A stretch of DNA of 64,000 nt from Deinococcus hopiensis KR-140 (GTDB lineage: Bacteria; Deinococcota; Deinococci; Deinococcales; Deinococcaceae): contig NZ_FWWU01000007.1 of the NCBI RefSeq assembly GCF_900176165.1, positions 326,659 to 390,658 of the forward strand. The letters run 5' to 3'. Made by a program: the position numbers and the translations under genes. The notes beneath the pieces were generated by a model. That model was not told the DNA's origin and made no database searches. It saw nothing but the letters and a program-made list of their open reading frames with translations. This document shows, in pieces, positions 45,767 to 52,901 of the stretch. Every line of letters starts with the position of its first letter. Within the stretch, counting starts at the first letter, position 1.

Positions 45767-46066
45767 TCATTTGGTGCCTTGTTTCGAGCGGTACGTCGCC
45801 AACGACTTTTTTAGGATTGTGTTCTCCAACGACAACTGCCCGCAAAACCGTTCCAACTCGGCGATTCGCTGTTCCAACGACTGGTCGGGCTTGGCCTGGT
45901 CGGTGAAGGCCATTTCCCCACGCACCTCGACCTCCTTCCGCCAGCGGCGGATCAGACTGGGCGAGAGAGCGTGTTCTCGGCAGAGCTGAGCGGTCGTCTT
46001 TTGACCCCCGTCAACTTGATTCACGATGTCGAGCTTGAACTCACGGCTGTGGGTACGTCCGGGCAT
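45767..46066 (-). CDS. IS3-family OrfA (helix-turn-helix protein)
   Basis: 99 residues. The HTH reads FKLDIVNQVDGGQKTTAQLC, then REHALSPSLIRRWRKE. A leucine-rich coiled coil follows (QRIAELERFCGQLSLENTIL). Near its end CTAAAAAAGTC provides the A6G slippery sequence used for -1 frameshifting in this family. OrfA binds the terminal repeats. It stops at TGA 45767-45769, directly before orfB. Confidence 0.88.
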   Translation of the reverse strand: MPGRTHSREFKLDIVNQVDGGQKTTAQLCREHALSPSLIRRWRKEVEVRGEMAFTDQAKPDQSLEQRIAELERFCGQLSLENTILKKSLATYRSKQGTK

Positions 46067-46341
46067 ACGGGCTCCTTCGGTGCCGTCAGCCTACGGGCTG
46101 ACGGGGACGAAGTGCTTGGTCTCTTGGTCCGCTCCTAAGGGTTCAGTCCAGTCCGCTCTACCACCCAGCGCCGTTTCAGTATCACGAATCCTCTGGGCAT
46201 TTCAACGGCGTGTGGAGATGTTTTGGAGCTCTGAGAAAATCCGGGCTTGAGAGGGAAGGCGATGGCCGCCACAGGGCTTCTGCCCCACACCTGAGCGGGT
46301 TGACTGATCACCACCCGCGCTTTACACGCGAATGGGCGTTC

Positions 46342-46779
46342 TCACTGCCGATTGAGCGCCTCAATCAGCGTGTCTTTCTCTAAACCCTGATATGGATCAA
46401 CGTCCAACACGATGAGCATGCTGCCGCGTATCAGGCTCGTGTACGGTTCACGCTTCGGGGCCTGGCGGCGGTCCCGGCCGTAGGTCACGTTCGTCAGGCG
46501 GATGCCTAGCAACGGCTCACACGTATACTCGGCGATCATCAGGAAATCCACCTTCACCCGGAACGTGCGGGTCACCCGTCCTCGCGGCGTGACTGCGTCG
46601 AAATTTCTGAGTTGGACGTTGCGCTTCACCTTATAGGGCTGTCCGGCCAGCATCTTTGCCAACGAGACTGCAAATTGGTCCTCAACTCGTTCAAGCGGGA
46701 ACACTGCTTCATCTTTAGGCGTCGCGACCTCAGCCCCTTCTGCCCGCTGCAGGTCGGTGTTCCCCAATGGGTCGTGCAT
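46342..46779 (-). CDS. Hypothetical protein, 145 aa
   Basis: A complete frame from ATG 46779. No signal peptide. The protein looks like a single alpha/beta domain: VEDQFAVSLAKMLAGQPYKV, then RNVQLRNFDAVTPRGRVTRT, FRVKVDFLMIAEYTCEPLLG, and a hydrophobic strand SMLIVLDVDPYQG before a final helix. No family is recognised. It diverges from the orphan sugar-binding protein gene, with about 250 bases between starts, and flanks the IS3 element on its other side. Confidence 0.55.
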   Translation of the reverse strand: MHDPLGNTDLQRAEGAEVATPKDEAVFPLERVEDQFAVSLAKMLAGQPYKVKRNVQLRNFDAVTPRGRVTRTFRVKVDFLMIAEYTCEPLLGIRLTNVTYGRDRRQAPKREPYTSLIRGSMLIVLDVDPYQGLEKDTLIEALNRQ

Positions 46780-47028
46780 TTTATGAGCTTAATTCATCCC
46801 GAGTGGCTCTCGGTTGATTGGGGTTTACCCGCTGTAAAGAACCAGCACCAACACAAAACGCAATGGATACCGGGGTTGGACTCTAACCTGCGCGAGCAGA
46901 GTTGTCAGATCCCGGTAAGCGTTTCCTGCCAAAATATTTTTACGTTGAAACATTCTTCTGTCTGGTATCCACTTCGGTGGACCTTGACCAGGAAGCTCAG
47001 CGTTTTGCCCTCTTCGCTTGGAGTCGCC

Positions 47029-48276
47029 ATGAAAAAGACCCTGACTGCCCTGACCCTCGCCCTCATCGCCAGTGTCGCCAGCGCCCAGAAAAAGACCATT
47101 ACGGTCAGCGTGTTTCCGGACCTCGATACGGTGGTCAAGGCCGCCATCCCGGGCTTCCAGAAGACCCACCCTGACATCGACATCAAGGTCGTGTCGCTCG
47201 CCTACGCCGACCACCACAACGCCCTGACCACCGCCCTGTCCACCGGCAGCGGTGCGGGTGACGTCGTGGCCGTGGACTTCGGCTACGTCGCCCGTTTCGC
47301 CGAGGGTGGCGGCCTGGAAGACCTCAACAAGGCCCCCTACAACGCGGGCAGCCTCAAGGGCCGCTTCGTCAGCTACACCTTCCCCCAGGCCACCTTCGGC
47401 GGCCGCCTGGTGGCCATGCCCACCGACATCGGCCCGGGCACCATGGTCTACCGCACCGACCTGCTCGCCAAGGCCGGCGTCAAACCCGCTGACCTCAACC
47501 GCAGCTGGGACGCCTACATCGCAAACGGCAAGAAGGTCGTGGCCGCCAACCCCGGCACCTTCCTGATTCCCGACGCCTCCGAAGTCGCGCAGATCTACAG
47601 CCGCACCAACATCCCCGCAGGCCAGGGCCTGTACTTCGACGCCAAGAACAACGTGCTGGTGTCGCCGACCAACCCCCGCTTCATGAACGCCTGCACGCTG
47701 GCCAAGAGCGTGCGCGACAACAAGCTCGACGCCCGCGCAGGCGGCGCGTTCAGCCCCGAGTGGACCACGGCCTTCCAGAAGGGCAACCTGGCCACCGAGT
47801 TCTCGGGTGCGTGGCTCGTCGGGCACATGCAGAACTGGCTGGCCAAGGACTTCGCCGGCAAGTGGAACGCGCAGCAGCTGCCGGGCAACACCTTTGCGTC
47901 GTGGGGCGGCTCGTTCTACGCCATTCCCACCCAGAGCAAGAACAAGGGCGACGCCTGGGAATTCATCAAGTACCTGACCACCAACCGCGACCAGCAGGTC
48001 CTGGCGTTCAAGACCACCGGCGCGTTCCCCGCGCTGACGGCGGCGAACAACGCCCCCCTGTTCAACGAGGGCGTGCCCTACCTGGCAAACCAGAAGGCCC
48101 GGACGCTGTGGCGCACGGCGGCCACCCGCATCAAGCCCATCGACGTCAACCGCCTCGACCCCGTGGCCGACGAAATCTTCCTCGCCGAACTGGGCAACGT
48201 CCTGGACGGCTCCAAGACCTGCCAGCAGGCCCTGACCGACGCCAAGGGCCTCATCGAGCGCCGCGCTCGCCGCTAA
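47029..48276 (+). CDS. Extracellular sugar-binding protein, orphan
   Basis: ATG 47029, preceded by TTGGAGTCGCC, gives a textbook signal peptide (MKKTLTALTLALIASVASAQ). The mature protein is a family-1 solute-binding protein: ITVSVFPDLDTVVKAAIPGF, DVVAVDFGYVARFAEGGGLE, AMPTDIGPGTMVYRTDLLAK and WGGSFYAIPTQSKNKGDAWE. Codon use is strongly GC-biased with few rare codons, as in highly expressed genes. No permease or ATPase follows; a strong terminator ends transcription 16 bases after the stop. It was probably separated from its transporter genes, or feeds permeases encoded elsewhere. Confidence 0.9.
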   Translation: MKKTLTALTLALIASVASAQKKTITVSVFPDLDTVVKAAIPGFQKTHPDIDIKVVSLAYADHHNALTTALSTGSGAGDVVAVDFGYVARFAEGGGLEDLNKAPYNAGSLKGRFVSYTFPQATFGGRLVAMPTDIGPGTMVYRTDLLAKAGVKPADLNRSWDAYIANGKKVVAANPGTFLIPDASEVAQIYSRTNIPAGQGLYFDAKNNVLVSPTNPRFMNACTLAKSVRDNKLDARAGGAFSPEWTTAFQKGNLATEFSGAWLVGHMQNWLAKDFAGKWNAQQLPGNTFASWGGSFYAIPTQSKNKGDAWEFIKYLTTNRDQQVLAFKTTGAFPALTAANNAPLFNEGVPYLANQKARTLWRTAATRIKPIDVNRLDPVADEIFLAELGNVLDGSKTCQQALTDAKGLIERRARR

Positions 48277-48291
48277 GTTCAGCCACACCTG

Positions 48292-48323
48292 CAGGGGGAA
48301 AGCCAGTCAAGGCTTTCCCCCTG
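48292..48323 (+). terminator. Strong hairpin after the orphan binding-protein gene
   Basis: A 13-bp perfect stem CAGGGGGAAAGCC / GGCTTTCCCCCTG (48292-48304 and 48311-48323) with a 6-base loop is followed by GGTGTTTC. The U-tract is weak, so it may also act as an mRNA-stabilising hairpin like those found after binding-protein genes. Confidence 0.75.
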
Positions 48324-48571
48324 GTGTTTCTGTCCCCCACAACCCCCCGCTTCGACAAACTGCTCGTCCCTCAGCCTGACAACGGCGAGCAAACGTGGCC
48401 AACATTCATAAAGCCGGGGGTCTGGCCAGGAAGCAGGGGGATCATCACCATGAAGAGGCGCGCGTTGTGCGGCGGAGCTGCGCCGCAGACTGGGACAGCG
48501 CCGCCGGACAGGCACCTACTTGTCAAGCTGCGAAGCAGAGGCGACATAACGCGGATGACCCGGAAGCCGTC

Positions 48572-49282
48572 TCACCGGGAACAGTCCAGCCGGACGCGGA
48601 AGCTGGGGGCAGGGGTGGTATAGGCCACGCGGCCCTCCTTCAGGTAACCCGCCGTCATCTTGCGGGGGTTGAGCGAGACCACCAGCTTCGCGGGGGCGGG
48701 AACGCTGGAGGCGGAGGCGCGCGCGTCCTGCGTGTGGAACCGGAGCTGGTACGTGACGCCTCCCGCTTGGGCAACGCCCTTGTCAATGAGGGGCTCTTGC
48801 GCCGCCCGCTCCTGAAAAACGAAGGTGTTGCCGTCGGCGCCGACCAGCTCAATGGCTTCCAGGCCGGTGTCCTGCAGGCTGGTCCTGGTCGCGGTGCCGT
48901 TGCGCAGCTCGGCGGTGACGCCCCAGCCGGGGCCGTACCCGGCGTCCGCGCCGATCGGCTCAACCTTCCGGACTGTCAGCCGCCAGACCCCGTTGAAGAG
49001 GGTGTCGCCGACGCAGCCTTCCAGCGCTGTGCGTTGACTGGCTCCCCCAGGTGCGGTGGCCGGCGCCACGCCCGTGCCCAGCGTCAGGGTGTTGCCCTTC
49101 AGGCGGCTCGGAATGCCCAGCTGCTTCAGCGCCGAGAGCGGCACGTAGGTCTGGCCACCCACCACGAGGGCCTGGGCCGGCGTCACCTGCCCGTTGACCA
49201 CCAGCGCGTACCTCTGCGCGGCGGCCACGGAAGAGAGGGCGAGGGAGAGAAAGGCCAGGACGTGCATTTTCAGGTATGACAT
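48572..49282 (-). CDS. Exported stalk-domain (copper amine oxidase N-terminal-like) protein
   Basis: ATG 49282 behind GGGAGTCACC gives a signal peptide (MHVLAFLSLALSSVAAAQ). Residues ~25-70 (YALVVNGQVTPAQALVVGGQ, then YVPLSALKQLGIPSRLKG) match the small beta domain found at the start of Bacillus-type copper amine oxidase-like 'stalk' proteins and Deinococcus surface proteins. The second half (about 85-230) is a beta-rich domain with the regular pattern VTAELRNGTATRTSLQDTGL, FVFQERAAQEPLIDKGVAQA and AKLVVSLNPRKM, like a DUF4352-type immunoglobulin-like fold. It ends the exported-protein cluster and overlaps the lipoprotein gene. Confidence 0.75.
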   Translation of the reverse strand: MSYLKMHVLAFLSLALSSVAAAQRYALVVNGQVTPAQALVVGGQTYVPLSALKQLGIPSRLKGNTLTLGTGVAPATAPGGASQRTALEGCVGDTLFNGVWRLTVRKVEPIGADAGYGPGWGVTAELRNGTATRTSLQDTGLEAIELVGADGNTFVFQERAAQEPLIDKGVAQAGGVTYQLRFHTQDARASASSVPAPAKLVVSLNPRKMTAGYLKEGRVAYTTPAPSFRVRLDCSR

Positions 49283-49840
49283 GGTGACTCCCAGGTGGGG
49301 AGGCCGAATCGCGTCAACGGGATGTTCAGCTTTTGCAGGTTGACTTTCAGATCGGCGTACAGCTGGCGGTCGATGCCGTACTGTTTGGCCTGGCTGGGAC
49401 AGGTGCGGGCGTGATTCGCCAGAACGGCCCCGCCGAAGACGTTTCCCATCAGCACGGTGATCCGGGCCCTTCCGGCGGTCCACGTCCACGTTGATGGCGT
49501 CTGCCCCAGGAGGACTGAGCGGCGCGCTGAACTCCGGGTGCGCTGCGACGCAGGTGCGGGCATCCGCGTCGTCCTGGGCGCTTTGCCGCACCTGCCGGGC
49601 CTTCTGGTCGGCAAGGGTCTGCGCCGTGACGACGGTGCCGCCGTTTCTGACCGCCTCCATAAACTGCACGGGCGTGACGGCCTCGGTGTCGGGGCAGCGC
49701 CGCGCCGAATTCAGGCTGGCGCCCGAAAAAACCGTCTGGGCCGGATCCTCGCCTGGAGGCGTGCCTCCAGAAGAACTGAACGAGCCGCAGGCGGACAGGC
49801 CGAGGGTGAGCAGGAGCAGCAGGGGATGACGTCTGGACAT
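49270..49840 (-). pseudogene. Lipoprotein with a single +1 frameshift
   Basis: ATG 49840 opens with a lipobox signal (LLLLLTLGLSACGSFSSSGG; Cys is the lipid site). The first ~120 residues continue to GADAINVDVD. There the frame is broken by one surplus base in GACCGCC (about 49477). One frame over, translation gives RARITVLMGNVFGGAVLANH, later KQYGIDRQLYADLKVNLQKL, and ends at TGA 49270, which overlaps the start of the stalk-domain gene. That overlap supports the corrected frame. The family is unknown; Cys pairs (ARRCPDTEA, DARTCVAAH, ARTCPSQ) suggest disulphides. Without correction, the first frame fuses to the next gene. Confidence 0.65.
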
Positions 49841-49861
49841 GGGCGCTCCTCTGTGGCCTAT

Positions 49862-50122
49862 TCACGGCGGGGCGGCAGCAAGGCCGGGCCACGTCAGCGC
49901 TGCCCCGCAGCGCGTACAAAAGCGGGCGTAGGGCGAGGTGATGGGCGCTGTGCACTGCGGGCAGCTCTCCAGCAACCGTGTGCCGTCGTTAACGCAGTAC
50001 CGCTCGCCGGAAATGGTGGGAACGGCCCGCAGGCAGCGTGGGCAAAGGCGGTAGGCCAGCGCAGAGCAGGGAGCAGACCCGTGATCGGCGGGCCCGTCGG
50101 CGTTATCGCTGCTGGTGTCCAC
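49862..50122 (-). CDS. Zinc-ribbon protein, 86 aa
   Basis: Cys pairs LCPRCLRAV, ERYCVNDG, ESCPQCTAP and FCTRCGAAL form two zinc-ribbon-like knuckles in a small soluble protein without a signal peptide. It is the only apparently cytoplasmic member in a row of exported proteins, and the only intact gene between the lipoprotein and the NHL-repeat gene. It could be a DNA- or protein-binding accessory factor. No specific family can be named. Confidence 0.65.
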   Translation of the reverse strand: MDTSSDNADGPADHGSAPCSALAYRLCPRCLRAVPTISGERYCVNDGTRLLESCPQCTAPITSPYARFCTRCGAALTWPGLAAAPP

Positions 50123-50178
50123 GGTTGACCTCCGGTGAGGGGGGGCGGCGTCTTCTTCGGGAGCGCTCTCGCTGCTCC

Positions 50179-51319
50179 TCAGTGAATGCGCCGGATGGTC
50201 TGGCTCTTGCTGTCACAGACGAACAGCTGTTTGTTGAAATAGGCGAGGCCCACCGGTTTACCGAAGGTCGTGGCGTTCACGTTGCCATCAGTGGCTCCGG
50301 CCACACCGCACAGTCCTGCCGCCGTGCCCACGATGCCGTCCAGGGCAACGCTATAGATGCCGTGGTTGCCCACGTCGGCCACATAGACGGTGCCGTTTTC
50401 ATCCACGGCAACTCCCGTCAGTCTTCCGAATCGGGCCTTCTGGGCCGGGCCATTCACGTTCTCCACCTCGCCCACCTTGCCTGCCAGGGTCAAGACCTCG
50501 CCCCTGGGCGTGACTTTGCGGACAGTGGCGGCATTCGGTCACGTACAGGTTCTCGGCGCGGTCCATCGCCAGGCCACGGGGAGAGGCAAAGCGGGCGGCG
50601 CCCAGTCTCCCGTCCATACTGCCCTGCTGCCCGGCCACGCCCGCGATGGTGGACACCGTATTTGCGAAGACGCGCCACAGGGTGAAGTTGGAAGTGTCCG
50701 CCACAAATCCCTCGCCCGTGCGGCGGTTGGCGACGATGCCGTCCGGGCGGTTGAATCCGGCGCTGGTGGCAGGACCGTCCGCCGCGCCACACTTGTACGC
50801 CTGTCCCACCACCGTGACGGCCTTGCGGCTCCCACTCACTGGGTAGGCGCTCGGCCTGCGGACCACGCCGGAAGCGTCTTCGGTCCAGTACGCGTAAGCC
50901 TCGTCGGCGTCGTAGCCCACTGCAATGCCCTGGGGCGAGAGCACCTTGGCCGTGCCCGGGCCGCCGTCCACACTGCCGCTCTCGCCCTTGCCGATGGCCG
51001 TGCCAACCGGATTGTCGGCGTGGCCCACCTGCGCGTAACGGATGTTCTCGGTCAGCCCGGCGATGTACAGCAGCACCTCACCGTTCTTGGCACCCACCGC
51101 CTGGGTTGCGGCCAGTCCCAGGGGATAATTGAAGGTGGCCTGACTGCCCTTGCCGTCCGCGCTGCCCCGTACCCCCGCCTGTCCGGCAAGGGTATCCACC
51201 GTGGTAAACGTCAGGGCGGTGGGCGGTTTGGGGTCAGTCCCGGGGCCTGGTGCGGAGCCGCTGGAGCAGGCGGCCGAGACCAGCAGGGTCAGGCTAAGGA
51301 CGTTGAGCAGCAGTTTCAT
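50179..51319 (-). pseudogene. NHL-repeat lipoprotein with a single +1 frameshift
   Basis: ATG 51319 (overlapping the cupin stop, ATGA) opens with a lipobox signal (LNVLSLTLLVSAACSSGSAP). Repeated motifs of NHL propellers follow: FNYPLGLAATQAV, LSPQGIAVGYDADEAYAYW, FNRPDGIVANRRTGEGFVAD and FASPRGLAMDRAENLYVTE. At GAATGCC (about 50534) one surplus base breaks the frame. One frame over the propeller continues with RLTGVAVDENGTVYVADVGN and KPVGLAYFNKQLFVCDSKSQ to the stop at 50179. Corrected length is about 380 aa. A surface-bound propeller for binding or signalling is likely; no enzymatic residues are seen. Confidence 0.75.
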
Positions 51320-51977
51320 GGGGCCTCCTCGGAAGGATGAGGTGCGGCCGTGAACGCCGGCGGCTGAGCTTTTCCCGGAATACTGACCAGTGCCCCTCGT
51401 TGGGGGGTGCCCGGCGTTGCCCGCAGTCTTCTCCAGTCGCCCCCATCAGGCTGGAACTTCGACGGTGGCGGGTTGGGCGTGGCCGTCGTTGAATTAGGCG
51501 TGCAGCACTCCACTTCCGGTATTCCGGAGCCAATGCGGCCACCCGAGCGGGAAATACACGCAGTCGCCCGGCCCCAGCTCGAGTTCCAGCCATTCCCGCT
51601 CCGGTGTTTGCAGTCCGGCCCTTGCGCGGCCCTGCACGATCACCACCAGTTCGGGGGTATTGGTATGCAAATGCGGCGCTCGCCAGGAGTCCCGGGGAAT
51701 CTCCACCTGGGCGACCGACACGCCCGCGAGCAGCGGCCAGGCGGCCTGGTTGCCTTTGCGGGCGCTCACGCCACTGGGGATGGTCACGGAAGAGAGTCCG
51801 GCCAGGCGCAACCTGTAGTTGTAGTCCGTGGCTGCGGCCCCCGCGACGGGCGGAGCGGGTGCGGTCCGGGCCAGTCCAGCACTCCGGCCCAGGGGGAGGC
51901 TGGACGGCGGCCCGGCGCATCAGTTCACGGCGTGACAGCGTGGAGGTGGGGTGACGCTCCGCAGTCAGGTGTGCCAT
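51316..51977 (-). pseudogene. Tat-exported cupin protein with two +1 frameshifts
   Basis: ATG 51977 behind AAGGAGCC opens MAHLTAERHPTSTLSRRELM, a twin-arginine signal (SRRELMRRAAV). One surplus base (about 51902, GTCCAGC) breaks it. One frame over, the hydrophobic part and A-x-A cleavage site follow, then the cupin core: VEIPRDSWRAPHLHTNTPEL with the metal-binding His pair and LELGPGDCVYFPLGWPHWLR with the second His. A TAA (51494-51496) then interrupts. Removing one A restores the frame (QPDGGDWRRLRATPG), which ends at TGA 51316, overlapping the NHL start. An oxalate-decarboxylase-like or sugar-binding cupin is plausible. Confidence 0.7.
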
Positions 51978-52068
51978 ACACGGCTCCTTCCATCTCACCC
52001 TTCACCGGGTGGCGGCCAGAGACCAGCGGAGAACGGGTGTGGCCCGCTCTGGGTGGGACGGGCTTAGC

Positions 52069-52563
52069 TCAGTCGATCCGGACGGGTTCGGGCACCAGCC
52101 GCCACAGCTGACAGGCCCCGTCCGCGTACGTTGAGCCGGGATTCAGGCCCAGGGTGGCCGTGCAGTGGTCGGCGTCCAGGTACTGCCCGTTGTACTTCAG
52201 TTGCAGCCGGTAGTACCCGTCTCCATTTGGAATGAACTTCCACAGCTGGCACGCCCCGCCCGCGTAGGTCGAGCCCGGGTTGAGGCCGATGGGCGCAGTG
52301 CAGTGATCGGCGTCCAGATACTGCTTGTTGTACTTGAGCTGCAGCCGGTAGTAGCCGCCGCTGCCAGGCACCAGCCGCCAGAGCTCGCAGGCGCCTCCCG
52401 CGAACGTCGAACCGGGATTCAGCGTGACGGGTGAGGCACAGTGGTTCGCGTCCAGGAACTGCCCGTCCGATTTGAGTTGCAGGCGGTAGTAGCGCGGGGA
52501 CTGGGCCGCAGCACTGGAGACCAGCAGGGCCGCAGCGCAGTGCAGCATCACTTTTCCGAACAT
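52069..52563 (-). CDS. Exported three-repeat YYRLQLK protein (ricin-type trefoil-like)
   Basis: ATG 52563 behind AGGAGGAAAACC gives a signal peptide (VMLHCAAALLVSSAAAQSPR). The mature ~140 residues consist of three near-identical units of about 46 residues. Each starts YYRLQLKxxxQ-Y/F-LDAxHC and continues with LNPGSTYAGGACQLW. The Cys pair of each unit is conserved (DAxHC and GACxLW). Threefold Q-x-W-like repeats suggest a beta-trefoil lectin similar to ricin B domains, with one intra-repeat disulphide each. It would bind carbohydrate or another surface ligand outside the cell. It is the first structural gene after the large regulator. Confidence 0.75.
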   Translation of the reverse strand: MFGKVMLHCAAALLVSSAAAQSPRYYRLQLKSDGQFLDANHCASPVTLNPGSTFAGGACELWRLVPGSGGYYRLQLKYNKQYLDADHCTAPIGLNPGSTYAGGACQLWKFIPNGDGYYRLQLKYNGQYLDADHCTATLGLNPGSTYADGACQLWRLVPEPVRID

Positions 52564-52901
52564 GGTTTTCCTCCTGTCCCTACGGGGCAACAACCGGCAG
52601 AGGCCAGGGACAGGTCCTCTCTGCGGGAATTGGGCGGGGGTGGGGAGGCCTTGAACCGGCGGCGGTGCGGGGCTCTCTGCCGGGAAAAGCAGGCAGGAGC
52701 CGCTCTCCTCCTGCCCACAGGGTGAACTGCCCCCAGTGATGCGGCGGTCAGGAAAAGGGGAGGATGTGCCGCTGACGGGGCGCAGGGAAAGGGGAGCGGC
52801 CATCAGAACAAGTTCGGAACGTTTGGGAGCATGGTCGTGCGGACGAAGCAGTGCTTGCCCAGGGCGCCCCGCCTCTGCTTTTGTACTTTAGGTTCTGCGC
52901 T

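Larger units (their letters stand above)
44883..46150 (-). mobile_element. IS3-family element, complete ends (1,268 bp)
   Basis: Terminal repeats: TGGAGTGAACCC at 44883 and GGGTTCAGTCCA ending at 46150, extending to an imperfect ~25-base match with GAGCGGACC on the inner side. The 3-base direct repeat GTC flanks both ends (44880-44882 and 46151-46153), so insertion is recent enough to keep its target duplication. It contains orfA and orfB on the minus strand. A decayed relative lies at 9392-10626. Confidence 0.92.

Noticed and set aside
46825..48288. 487-codon open frame on the minus strand opposite the sugar-binding protein gene
   Set aside because: It is the exact antisense of a clear signal-peptide-bearing gene with strong codon bias; long antisense frames are common in GC-rich DNA.
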